DNA of 64,000 nt. Origin: Chenopodium formosanum. Lineage: Eukaryota > Streptophyta > Magnoliopsida > Caryophyllales > Amaranthaceae. This document shows, in pieces, positions 10,448 to 20,700 of the stretch. The DNA is taken from assembly GCA_024500155.1 (NCBI GenBank), contig CM044873.1:2485001-2549000 (forward strand), read 5' to 3'. The position numbers and the translations under genes are program-made. How positions within the stretch are numbered: the first letter of the stretch is position 1; every line of letters begins with the position of its first letter. Under the pieces are notes generated by a model, which saw only the letters and a program-made list of their open reading frames with translations, had not been told where the DNA came from and made no database searches.

Positions 10448-10948
10448 GGAAATTTTGTATTAAACCACCTTTTATAACCCTTTAATTGCAGGAAACCACC
10501 TTATAAAATTTTTTTCGCAAAAACACACCTTAATCGTAAAATTTTTTGCAATCACACACCTTTTCTCGGAAAATACCCATTGACCTTGTATTCCGAGGTT
10601 GACTCGACCATGAGACGCCCTAAAACCGCTAACCCTCCCTTTTCCCCAGCCACCCACTTCCAGTGGCCGGCGACCACCTCCCCCTTCGTCGCCAACGACC
10701 TCATCCCCTCCCTTTCCCAATTCCCGTACCTTCGTGAAGTGGGTGGCTGGGGAAAAGGGAGGGTTAGCGGTTTTAGGGCGTCTCATGGTCGAGTCAACCC
10801 CTGAAAACCAACTCAATGGGTATTTTCCGGAAAAAGGTGTGTGATTGCAAAAAATTTTACGATTAAGGTGTGTTTTTATGAAAATTTTTTTATAAGGTGG
10901 TTTCTTGCAATTAAAGTGTTGTAAAAGGTGGTTTAATGTAAATTTTCC
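10448..10948. mobile_element. Mutator-like foldback MITE, 501 bp
   Basis: Two arms of 213 bp (10448-10660 and 10736-10948) are inverted copies of each other with few differences, separated by 75 bp. The ends read GGAAA...CATTAAACCACC on both strands, and a perfect 9-bp duplication TTTTTACAA flanks the element (10439-10447 and 10949-10957). A 9-bp target duplication with long inverted repeats is characteristic of the Mutator superfamily. Outer arms are AT-rich; inner arms and spacer are strikingly GC-rich, as in captured genic DNA. No transposase, so non-autonomous. Open frames on both strands share one peptide because of the palindrome and are not genes. Confidence 0.88.
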
Positions 10949-10957
10949 TTTTTACAA

Positions 10958-11613
10958 ATACAATTGCATGTAATTTTAGTGATGTATGAATGTGAATAAT
11001 GAAAATTAATTATTTACACTGCAATGAATTAAAAAAATCTAACATGATAAATTTTGTCTTGAAATAAACTAACAAAATGCGGTCAGATCTAATTTCTTTA
11101 ATTCAATCCCATCTTTTCTTAAATAGTGAGTAAAAAAAAATATATAAAGAATAGAGGTAATATTATTAATATTACTTAGATAATTTGCCCGCAATTAGTG
11201 ACGATACTCATCATTTCTTATATCACTTCTCACTTATCTTTCTAAGTGCTTTTACCTGAGATGCTTTTTAAGTGGTTGATAATCTGATCATGACCTTGAC
11301 GTTTAATGTTCTTTCACAAATTTGAGTCGAAAGCTCTATGAGTAAAGTCCCATGGAATCATGATGGATTTTTCTTTCAATCTTTCAAACATTTGGTAATT
11401 GTAATTTATGGGGTAAAAGTTACGAGTACAAGTATCTATAGAAAAAAATGATGAATATATACCCCTTTTTTAAATTAAAAAAAAAAAAAAAAGAAAAATC
11501 GAAGCATAAGAGCCTTCAACTTAACTTTAATTGTTTGCCCCTTTTAATTACAAGATAATCAAACACGAAAAAAGTCATAACAAGATTTTATTACAGGTTA
11601 AAATTTTAAAATT
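10958..11613. other. Gene-free intergenic DNA
   Basis: AT-rich sequence with an A-tract near 11478-11492 and TACGAGTA at 11421. No gene seen. Confidence 0.5.
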
Positions 11614-11616
11614 TAA

Positions 11617-11789
11617 GGGCCTGTGTTCATAACTTCATACGATTATTTTCAATTCAGTTCAGCTCTAATAAGTTCAGTTCAGATCAACTCCTTATTTCCT
11701 TCTTATAAAATATTCATTTCAGTTCAGCTCAGCTCAGCTTTAATAAGTTCAGTTAAGTTCAGTTCAATTTAGTCAATGAGAACAGACCC
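11617..11789. mobile_element. Tourist-like MITE (TTCAG family), 173 bp
   Basis: It starts GGGCCTGTGTTC, ends GAGAACAGACCC, and is flanked by TAA on both sides (11614-11616 and 11790-11792). The interior has the same TTCAGTTCAGCTC repeats as the copy at 5066. Its right end is about 485 bp upstream of the methyltransferase start. Confidence 0.8.
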
Positions 11790-12017
11790 TAAGTCGTATG
11801 AAGCATTAAGTTTGATATATACGAGTATATATTTTTTGACATAGTTTTAAGTTTGACTTTAACAACATAATATTCTTTCAAATATATAGCTATTTTATTA
11901 TTTAGAAGTATACTAAAGGACTTGTTTAGTTGTGTTAGTTTTGGGACCTAATAAATTGAAAAAACAACATTAGAAAAGTTATGATTAAGTAACGTAAAAC
12001 AAAGAAAAGACAAGGGT

Positions 12018-12052
12018 GGTTATCAAAAAAAAAAAAAAAAAAAAAAAAAAAA
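12018..12052 (+). mobile_element. Ultra-short poly(A) insertion with 8-bp TSD
   Basis: GGTTATC followed by 28 A lies between perfect ACAAGGGT copies at 12010-12017 and 12053-12060. A body of seven bases plus a long A tail and target duplication fits a 5'-truncated LINE-mediated insertion. It lies about 220 bp upstream of the methyltransferase ATG, in its promoter. Confidence 0.65.
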
Positions 12053-12274
12053 ACAAGGGTCCACGCCAGAAAATGATCAACTCCTCAACTCCTGCTCTCA
12101 ACAGCAACAGTTTCTCTCTATCACTTTCTCGAGTCACCAAACACCCTCCTCTTCTCTTATTTATTACATAAAACCCCTCATTTTCAACATACCCAAAATA
12201 ATTTCAAATTTTACTCCACATTTCCTCTCATTTTTTTCCCAATTCATTCTCACTCAAATCTATTAATCTCAAAA

Positions 12275-13168
12275 ATGAGAGGCTCAAACTCAACAAACTA
12301 TTCAAAAATTCTATCTCCAACAAAATTGAAGCTAACAATCTTCTGTTTTCTCTTCTTTTGCTTAGTTTTTCTAACTGTACGTTCATCTTTCTCTTCTTCA
12401 TCCGATAATAACTCAAACAATCAGACCTTAGTTTCGTATGTGAAATCCCAAAAATGCCCTTCAAGTTGTACCAAAATCCCACCATCATTATCCGACGCAA
12501 TCATCCACTACGCCACATCCAACATAACTCCCCAACAAACCGCCAAAGAAATCTCCGTCACCGACCGCGTTCTCCGTCGCAAATCCCCGTCAAACTTCCT
12601 CGTATTTGGCCTGGGCTACGACAGCCCAATGTGGGCCTCAATAAACCACGGGGGTAGAACCGTCTTTTTGGAGGAAAACGAGGGGTGGATCCGTCAAATC
12701 AAGGAGAAGTTCCCCACCCTCGAATCCTACCTCGCCACGTACGACACCAAAGTACGTCACTCCGATTCACTGATGACGTCAGCAAAGGAAGCAGAGGAGT
12801 GTTCGAGTGTGGTCGATCCTAGGGAAAGCAAGTGTAACTTAGCATTGAAAGGTTTGCCAAAAGAGATATACGAAGTAGAGTGGGATTTGATTATGGTGGA
12901 TGCGCCCACAGGGTACCACGATGAGGCGCCCGGTAGAATGAGCGCGATTTATACCGCGGGTTTGATGGGGAGGAATAGAGAAGAAGGTGAAACTGATGTG
13001 TTTGTTCATGATGTGGATCGTGTCGTAGAGGATAAATTCTCAATGGAGTTTTTGTGTCAAGGTTATATGGTAGAACAAGAGGGGAGGTTAAGGCATTTTA
13101 CTATTCCTAGTCATAAGGCTCGTCTTGGTAGGCCTTTTTGTCCTCCTCCTAAACCAACTTCCGACTAA
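12275..13168 (+). CDS. GXM: Glucuronoxylan 4-O-methyltransferase (DUF579)
   Basis: This 297-residue, single-exon protein should transfer a methyl group from S-adenosylmethionine to O-4 of glucuronic acid side chains on xylan, in the Golgi during secondary-wall synthesis. It has a short basic cytosolic N-terminus, one membrane anchor at about 20-35, a Ser/Asn-rich stem to about 60 and the DUF579 domain at about 65-292. Visible family motifs are FLVFGLGYDSPMW (108-120), HGGRTVFLEEN (125-135), the VDAPTGYHDEAPGRM block (208-222), and RLRHFTIPSHKARLGRPFCP near the end. The match to Arabidopsis GXM1-3 is closer than to IRX15/IRX15-L, which lack this activity. The length is usual for GXMs and the gene looks intact. 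Which paralogue it is cannot be told. Confidence 0.93.
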   Translation: MRGSNSTNYSKILSPTKLKLTIFCFLFFCLVFLTVRSSFSSSSDNNSNNQTLVSYVKSQKCPSSCTKIPPSLSDAIIHYATSNITPQQTAKEISVTDRVLRRKSPSNFLVFGLGYDSPMWASINHGGRTVFLEENEGWIRQIKEKFPTLESYLATYDTKVRHSDSLMTSAKEAEECSSVVDPRESKCNLALKGLPKEIYEVEWDLIMVDAPTGYHDEAPGRMSAIYTAGLMGRNREEGETDVFVHDVDRVVEDKFSMEFLCQGYMVEQEGRLRHFTIPSHKARLGRPFCPPPKPTSD

Positions 13169-13991
13169 ATTAATTAGATTTTGAGATCGATTATTATCAT
13201 TTTAATAATTCTCATATATACATTAATAAATTTTCTTATAATTTGTTTTAAATTGATTAGTTCGTTATACTATCTTTAATTCCCATTATTTGCAACAAAG
13301 GTATATTTTATGTTTTACAAATAATACCCTTCGTTGCTACAAGGCTAAACTCTCATTATTACTCGACAAGTATTTGGTTATAATTCATGACTCGATGAAG
13401 ACAATGATAATCGGTAATTAGACATGCATTTGGTCATATACTCATATCAGTCGTTTGTTACTTGTTTGGATAGATGGTGTAAGTTTAAAGACAGTCGGTG
13501 ATACGTGGTTGGATGTTGGAATTTGGAAATTGGAAAGGGAGTAAAAGACTGGCCTTAAAATTTGTCGGAAGTGCAAACTCTTATAAAGAACTAACGTAAT
13601 TGAAGGGATACCAAAGTTGGTGAGGGTACTCATTTTTCATCTGACGCCAACATCAATTCATTGGGTAAATGTTACTTTAGTTAAATTTTTACACCGTTGA
13701 AGAATTCGAGCTTGCAAGAGCTGATATAAAAATCACATAATAGAGAATTTCTCGAGTACTTGTATTAGCTGTATTGATATAAAATCCCAGCCCAGAAATT
13801 TATGAGACGTCATTCGTCTTCTTGTTATCAGAAAGAATCTCAATTCATAATATAAAATGGTCAAATTTCAAACGATGGACTATATATTGGTAAAATTTGA
13901 TCAACTTTGTATAGTTAAAATCCAGTTTATTTTCACTATAATCATAATAGCACAAACTTTCAAACAATAGAATATTAGACACTATGATTCC
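13169..13991. other. Intergenic DNA after methyltransferase
   Basis: The first part should be the 3' UTR of the methyltransferase. No further gene, repeat or transposon end recognised up to the MITE at 13995. Confidence 0.5.
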
Positions 13992-13994
13992 TAA

Positions 13995-14223
13995 CACTTT
14001 GTTTGGATAGGAATAAATGGAAGGAAAAGAAGAGAAGAGAAATGGAAGGGGGACAAAATCTCTTGTTTGGGTAAAAGATTGGGGGAATGAAGGGGAAGGA
14101 GAAGGAGGGATCCATTTTTCCTCTCTCTTTAATAAGCATAATCTCTTTAAAATTGGAGCGAAAATAAAGCTCACCTCCCCTTCCTCCATTTTCCCTCCCC
14201 TTCTTTGCTATCCAAACAAAGCG
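13995..14223. mobile_element. Tourist-like MITE, CACTTTGTTTGGATAG type
   Basis: The left end CACTTTGTTTGGATAG is matched by CTATCCAAACAAAGCG on the right, with TAA on both flanks (13992-13994 and 14224-14226). The 229-bp interior is purine-rich on the left half and pyrimidine-rich on the right (GGAAGG against CCTTCC), so much of it can fold back. Its short open frames are products of this symmetry. It differs from the TTCAG family but has the same 3-bp target size. Confidence 0.82.
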
Positions 14224-14226
14224 TAA

Positions 14227-15365
14227 AATTACCAACTTTTGGGCCTATCTTATACTACTTCGTATGAATAGCTCATGCTGAGGTCCATGTTAATTCAGAA
14301 CATGGGCCGAAGACTAAGGTCCAATCATTTTGTAACATAGTCTTCCTTTTTCAATTGGCTTAATAGTTTCTACACTTTGGCATGACTATACAATTGATCC
14401 ATGTCATGTGAACCCGATCTTGCACTGGACCAATCCAGACACATGTTGTGTCTGAATAGTTTGATTAGTTAGTTGAGCTTTAAGCCTACTTTTGGAGCTT
14501 GATCCAAGCCGTTTTCGTTAGATTTGACACAATGTTAGTAGGAGTGTAGGATAGATGGAGTATAATCATCATTCGTGTTTGGATTAATGCAAACTCCTTT
14601 CAACTAAATAAAATCATCAAATGCGAAATTTAACATTGTTGTAAACCTTTTGTTGATCAAGAGCCAAAAACTTTCAATAACGCGATTCAACTTAATTAAA
14701 CTTTGTATTTCTCTCTGTCCAAATCAGTGCACAAAAAGTTAATCTCGTAATTCTCTAATGATAGATTATTTCAATCAAGAATCTTCACTATCTTTGTTCA
14801 CATTGTTAATGCAATTAATTAATTAGCACCGTCATTATAAAAGTCTGCGTGATACACAATCTGATACGGACTACTCCATAACATAAAATAATCAACAGAA
14901 TTCCATTAGATTACATCCAATTGCATACTTTATTCTACATTGTAAACTTCTATTCTAAAGCTCCCCTGCTTTTGCTCTGTTGATAGTCCGATAATACAAT
15001 AGATGAGTAATTTACTCACCAAATAAATTAAGCTTATTCCATCAAAGTGTAACACAAAAGTTTACACAACATTATTACAAAGCTTATAACTACTTTTTTT
15101 TTTTTAATTCTTTTTAAGTTTTTAATCATACAAGTATTAATACAACTTTTCAGCCAATCCTCAACCAGAGGACCCCACACCCAGCTCAACACTTACAACA
15201 ATAATCACACGAAAGAGACTTTACGTCAAGAGATATAATTAATTAAAAAGGACACAACCTTTCTAAATAAACCATAAGCATAAAACAAATTAAACCCCTA
15301 ATTAATTAAAATAAACACAAAATCATCATATTAATCAAGTACTTATAATCTTAGTCATAAATTAA
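14227..15365. other. Intergenic DNA, includes RALF 3' UTR
   Basis: No gene seen. The last few hundred bases downstream of the RALF stop probably contain its 3' UTR. An imperfect T-tract lies near 15095-15107. Confidence 0.5.
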
Positions 15366-15758
15366 TTAACGGCGGCAGCGAGTAATGCAAGAGCAACCAC
15401 GAGTGTAGGGATTAGCAGGACCATGAGCAGCAAAGCAGTTGTGAGTGTAGTAAGACCTACCAGAGCGAGGTGGACAAGGGACACGATTCGCTGAGAGTGC
15501 ACCATACGATATATAATACACCTTCCTTTTCCAGTAAAGAGATCTCCTACTTTCATCATCAAGATCAACTTCCAGATCGAGGTCGAGATCTTCTCTTCCT
15601 GATGAATACATCATTGCCGACGACATTGCGGAAGACGATGATGAAGAAGCCCAGTCAAATCCAATGTCGTGGATCTGAGCTTCTACATGGAGTGTAATGT
15701 AGGAGATTATGAAGAGGAGAGAGAATATTGGGAGGAGTTTTGTGGAAGATGACGACAT
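15366..15758 (-). CDS. RALF34: RALF34-type rapid alkalinization factor precursor
   Basis: This 130-residue secreted peptide precursor should give a cysteine-rich hormone acting in the apoplast on CrRLK1L receptor kinases (THESEUS1 for Arabidopsis RALF34) and LRX/LLG partners. It has a signal peptide (about 1-27, cleavage after VEA), an acidic pro-region (about 55-70), the subtilase S1P-type site RRSL at 71-74, the receptor-binding YISYGAL at 82-88 and the RALF core to the terminal RCRR. The stretch SLYWKRKVYYISYGALSANR and the PCPPRSGRSYYTHNC block closely match RALF34 rather than RALF1/23/33. Canonical cysteines are C95, C108, C122 and C128. An additional cysteine, C124 (GCSCITRC), replaces the usual serine. 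Single exon, intact, normal length. Confidence 0.95.
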   Translation of the reverse strand: MSSSSTKLLPIFSLLFIISYITLHVEAQIHDIGFDWASSSSSSAMSSAMMYSSGREDLDLDLEVDLDDESRRSLYWKRKVYYISYGALSANRVPCPPRSGRSYYTHNCFAAHGPANPYTRGCSCITRCRR

Positions 15759-15782
15759 TTTTGGGGTTTTTTGGGGGGTTTG

Positions 15783-15820
15783 GAGGAGAGAGAGAGAAAG
15801 AGAGTGAGTGAGTGAGTGAG
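15783..15820 (-). repeat. CT-rich tract in RALF34 leader
   Basis: On the coding strand this is a run of CTCA and CT repeats 25-62 nt upstream of the RALF34 ATG, so it probably lies in the 5' UTR or core promoter (plant Y-patch type). A microsatellite of this kind is likely length-variable between accessions. Confidence 0.6.
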
Positions 15821-16598
15821 GTTGGAAGGAAGTGATAAGTGAGAAGTTATGAAAGGATGAAATGTAAAGAGGGGAAGGAGAGGAGTCACATGGGAAGAGA
15901 CAGCTGGGAATAATGAATGCCCAGTTGCGGACCCTCTCTTGTTTAATTCTTGCTTCTCCTTAATTACCGCTCTGTTTTTGTTTTACGGACTAAATAGTTT
16001 GTGCCCGTGCTAATGTAAGAGACTAGTTATGTTGATTATCGTGTTTTAATTATAGATTATGGTGAGTATCTTCAACTCTCTTGTTTAATGTGTCATCATG
16101 TCATGATATACTGTGTTAGTCAAAATTAGTTGATGAATTACAGGGAATTAGGAGTAATAAGCACTTCATTATGAGAAATAATAATTGTTTGGGTCAACAA
16201 GGCAAGTAGAAAGAGGTTGGAGTGGACTAAATGCGGGAATGAATGATATTAGGCATTGGTGCAATGATGCCACATTAAGAGGGTCGGTGAGGTGGTGAAC
16301 TGGGTATGCATCAATTTATAGTTAGGCTCAGGTTTTGTGAAATTGGCACCAAACTATGGTCTTCTATGGTTGCGAAGTTCAGGGACTGACTTGTAAAATT
16401 GGCACCAAGCTAAGCTCTAGGCAATGCATGATCTATGTCTGGTCTCGTGCAAGGTCATGTTCTTAACTTGTAACTTCATGCTTTTTTATGCTTAAACTCA
16501 AATCTATTATGAACATGAGAACATCATTTGTTACAGTGTCATATTTCTAAGTTACTCGTACTATATAGGAAAAATAAAAACATTGTGGAAAAATGATT
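15821..16598. other. Intergenic DNA between RALF34 and tRNA-Arg
   Basis: Presumed RALF34 promoter region, then unassigned sequence. TACTCGTA occurs at 16553. No gene or complete mobile element seen. Confidence 0.5.
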
Positions 16599-16605
16599 AA
16601 AAAAA
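16599..16605 (-). terminator. Pol III terminator of tRNA-Arg
   Basis: Seven T on the minus strand start immediately after the discriminator base of the tRNA, sufficient for Pol III termination. Confidence 0.85.
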
Positions 16606-16678
16606 CACGCTCGTTGGGACTCGAACCCACAATCCTTTGATTAGAAGTCAAATGCCTTATCCATTAGGCCACGAGCGC
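16606..16678 (-). tRNA. tRNA-Arg (anticodon UCU)
   Basis: The 73-nt gene folds as a full cloverleaf. The acceptor stem GCGCTCG pairs with CGAGCGT (G1-U72 wobble), with discriminator G. The D arm is GGCCTAATGGATAAGGC, the anticodon stem TTTGA/TCAAA, the loop CTTCTAA gives anticodon TCT (codon AGA), and the T loop is TTCGAGT. The T stem has a single G-A mismatch at its outer pair (49-65). There is no intron and CCA is not encoded. The T7 terminator follows directly. It looks like a functional nuclear gene. Confidence 0.93.
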
Positions 16679-16828
16679 TTATGTGATGATAGCTGACATA
16701 ATAATATATAATTACTCTGAAACAATATAAGGGGCCCAACAATCAATACAAGTTTAATACGGAGTATTATTATAAGTGTTACTTTAATTTAGCCATTACT
16801 GGTAGTCTATAGGAGAGTAATGACTAAA

Positions 16829-17794
16829 TACGGTCCCTGAACTTTCGTATTACGCTCACTTTTAGTCCCTAAAAAACTATTTGTGTCATTTTAGTCCCTC
16901 AACCACCTTTGTTGGTGTTTGTCGGCCTAAAGTTAAGGGACCTTGATGACTAAGCAATAGTTTAGGGACTATGAGTCAGCAAAAAAAGTTTAGGGATTTT
17001 TTTTCCCTTGAGAATTTATTAAAAAATGAATCTTTTAATTATTTGTTTAAAAATTAATAATAAAAAACTAGCCACCCTTTAAAAAGCCCAGCCACCTTCC
17101 CCCTACTCCTGCCGAAAGCTAGCGCCGGCGACGACGACCACACCTACTCCCTTTCCCCCATCTACCAGCCACACCCACCACACGCACTGTACCACCAGCA
17201 CCATAAAAATTCAACAAACTCCACTAATCAATCGATCATACAAATCAAAACCCCTGATTTATCACAAAATCATGAATTCAACCTAAATTATTCAACAAAT
17301 TGGGCAAAATCGTACCATTTTTCGCCGATTCTGCAAGCCACCACAAATCATAATTAAAAAATCTTTTTTCGCCAAAATCATACCACCAGCAACACTACCC
17401 AAATAATTAAAAAAAAAAATCCCCACCCTAACCTAAACCTGCCTAAGCCTACACTCTACAGCCACCACAACCCAGCCTAAGCCACGCACCACCACCACCA
17501 TCACACGCACCCACTACCAGCACCACACGCACCACCACAAGCACCATCACACACGCACAACCACACCCACCACACGCACCACCAGCACCATCACTACCCA
17601 AAAAATTAAAAAAAAAAAAAAAATTCCTCAACGTACCTTATGAAATCTTCAACGTTTGGTTTATGTGGTTAAATTCGACCATGAAAACCCCAGATCTGGA
17701 GTTTTCGTGGTCGAATTCGACCTAAAAAACCATTAATTGATAGTGGTCAAATCCGATCAAAAGCCCTAGGGGTGGGTGGCGCTGGAAAATTACA
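16829..17794. mobile_element. Probable transposon-derived segment left of array
   Basis: The left part repeats variants of TTTAGTCCCT and, in inverse, AGGGACTA (about 16850-16990), a pattern common at ends of plant DNA transposons. Then comes a CAC/CCA-rich low-complexity block (about 17150-17600) with two variants of a CACCAGCACCAT unit and A-tracts, and a segment repeating TTCGACC. No transposase or matching right end could be found, so class and limits are uncertain. Confidence 0.4.
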
Positions 17795-20700
17795 TTCAAT
17801 TTTGTTATTTTTAAACCTTTTTTCGCCCAGAAATAAAAATCGCTGAGATGTTTACCATGGTCCCTAATATCATACGGGAGTCAAATTAGGTCGGTGGAAC
17901 CAACCAATATGCCCTTAAACGGTCGTTTTACCTGTTCACAATTTGCAGTGATTTAATAAACACAAGCCTAGGACGAACGTTTATGACAACCAATAATGAT
18001 CATATATGGTTTCAAACGTCATTATATAACCTCAAGGTGTATCTGTTAGGGTTTCAAGGTTTTTCGCCACCGGGCCCTGAAATCTCACATTTTCCTCAAA
18101 AAACGTAGATTATAGCCTTCAATTTATTAATTTTTTGACCTTTTTTCACACGGAAATAAAAATTGTCGAGATATTTACCATGATCCCTAATATAATCCAG
18201 GAGTCAAATTGGGTCTATGGAACCATCCAATATGCCCTTAAACGGTCATTTTACCTGCTCACAACTAGAATTGATTTCGTAAACTCAAGTGTATCACGTT
18301 CGTTTATGACAACATATAATGATCATATATGGTTTCAAACGGAATTATATGACCCCGAGATGTATCCCTTAGGGTCTCAAGACTTTTCACCACCGGGCCC
18401 CGAAACCTCAAAATTACTCAAAAAGCATGCATTAGCCTTCAATTTTGCAATTTTTTTTACATTTTTTCGCCCAGAAATAAAATTTTTGAGATGTTTACCA
18501 TGGTCCCTAATATCCTCCGAGAGTCAAATTAGGTTGGTGGAACCATCCAATATGTCCTTAAACGGTCATTTTGCTTGTTCACAACTTAAAGTGATTTCGT
18601 AAACTCAAGCGTACCACGGATGTTTATAACAACATATAATGATCATATATGGCTTTAAACGGCATTATATAACCCCGAGATGTATCCCTTAGGGTTTCAA
18701 GGATTTTCAACACCGGGCCTGAAAGCTCAAAATTTTCAAAAAAAACGTGAATTATAGCCTTCAATTTTTTAATTTTTTGACGATTTTTCGCCCGGAAATT
18801 AAAATTGCAGAGATGTTAAACATGGTCCCTTATACCTTCCAAGAGTTTACTTGGGTCGGTGGAACCATCCAATACGCCCTTAAACGATCATTTTACCCGT
18901 TCACAACTTTAAGTGATTTCGTAAACTCAAGCCTATCATGGACGTTTATGACAACATATAATGATCATATGTGGTTTCAAACGGAATTATATGACTCCGG
19001 TATGTATCTCTTAAGGTATCAAGGCTTTTCGCTACCGGGCCCCAAAACTTAAAATTTTCCTCAAAAATCGTGGATTATATAGTCTTTAATTTTGTAATTT
19101 TTTTACCTTTTTTCGCCCAGAAATAAAAATTGTTGAGATGTTTACCGTGGTTCCTAATATCCTCCGGGAATCAAATTAGGTCGGTGGAACCATTCAATAT
19201 GCCCCTAAACGGTCATTTTACGCGTTCATAATTTGAAGTGATTTCATAAACTCAAGCCTATTACGAACGTTTATGACAAATAATAATGATCATATATGGT
19301 TTCAAACGACATTATATACCCCCGAGATGTATTCCTTAGGGTTTCAAGGTTTTTCGCCATCTTGTCCCGAAAACTCAAATATTCCTCAAAAACTTGGATT
19401 GTAGCCTTCAATTTTTTGTTAATTTTTTTTTTTTACCTTTTTTCACCCAGAAATAAAAATTTCTGAGATGTCTCAAGGCTTTTCGCCACTGGGTCCCGAA
19501 ACCTAAACTTTTCCTTAAAAAGCGTGGATTATAACCTTCAAATTTGTAATTTTTTTTTACCTTTTTTCTTCTAGAAATAAAAATTTCCGAGATGATTACC
19601 ATGGTACCAAATATCCTCCGAGAGTCAAATTGGGTCGGTGGAACCATCTAATATGCCTTAAACGGTCATTTTAACCCGTTCACAACTTGAAATGATTTCG
19701 TAAACTCAAGCGTACAACGGACGTTTATCACAACATATAATGATCATATGTGGTTTCAAACGGAATTATATGACCTCGAGATATATCTTCTAGGGTCTCA
19801 ACACTTTTCGCCACCGGGCCCTGAAACCTCAAATTTTCGTCAAAAAGCATGGATTATAGCCTTCGATTTTGTAATTTTCTAACCTTTTTTCGCCTAGAAA
19901 TAAAAATTGCTGAGATGTTTACCAAGGTCCCTAATATCCTTCAGGAGTTAAATTAGGTCAGTGGAACCATCCAATATGCTCTTAAACAGTCATTTTACCT
20001 TTACATCTTGAAGTGATTTCGTAAACTCAAGCGTATCACGTACGTTTATGACACCATATAATGATCATATCTAGTTTCAAACGAAATTATATGACCCTGA
20101 GATGTATCCCTTAGGGTCTCAAGCCTTTTCGCCACCACGCTTCGAAACCTCAAAATTCCTCAATAACGTGGATTATAGCCTTCAATTTTGTAATTTTTTT
20201 TACCTTTTTTCGCCCAGAAATAAAAATTTTCGAGATGTTTACCATGGTCCCTAATGTCCTTCGAGAGTCAAATTGGGTCGGTTGAACCATCTAATATGCC
20301 CTTTAAACAGTCATTTTACCCGTTCACAGCTTGAAATGATTTCCTAAACTCAAGCGTACCATGGACGTTTATGACAACATATAATGATCATATGTGGTTT
20401 CAAACGGAATTATATGACCCCGAGATATATCCTATTGGGTGTCAACACTTTTCGCCACCGGGCCCTGAAATCTCAAATTTTCCTCAAAAAGCGTGGATTA
20501 TAGCCTTCGATTTTGTAATTTTCTGACCTTTTTTCGCCTAGAAATAAAAATTGCTAAGATGTTTACCAAGGTCCCTAATATCCTCCTGGAGTTAAATTAG
20601 GTCAGTGGAACCATCCAATATACCCTTAAACGGTCATTTTACCCGTTCACAACTTGAAGTGATTTCGGAAATTCAAGCCTACCACGGACATTTATGACAA

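Noticed and set aside
10472..10816. Opposing open frames of 114 and 74 codons sharing the peptide STMRRPKTANPPF
   Set aside because: They arise from the inverted arms of the Mutator-like element read on both strands.
13975..14235. Open frames of 69-114 codons on both strands
   Set aside because: They lie across the CACTTTGTTTGG MITE and its purine/pyrimidine halves; not coding.
18135..18602. A 155-codon open frame in the tandem array, and similar ones at 18747, 21984, 22331 and 22630
   Set aside because: They follow the 322-bp periodicity, use whichever monomers lack stops, and show shared peptides only because the DNA repeats. No family resemblance and no splice or promoter context.
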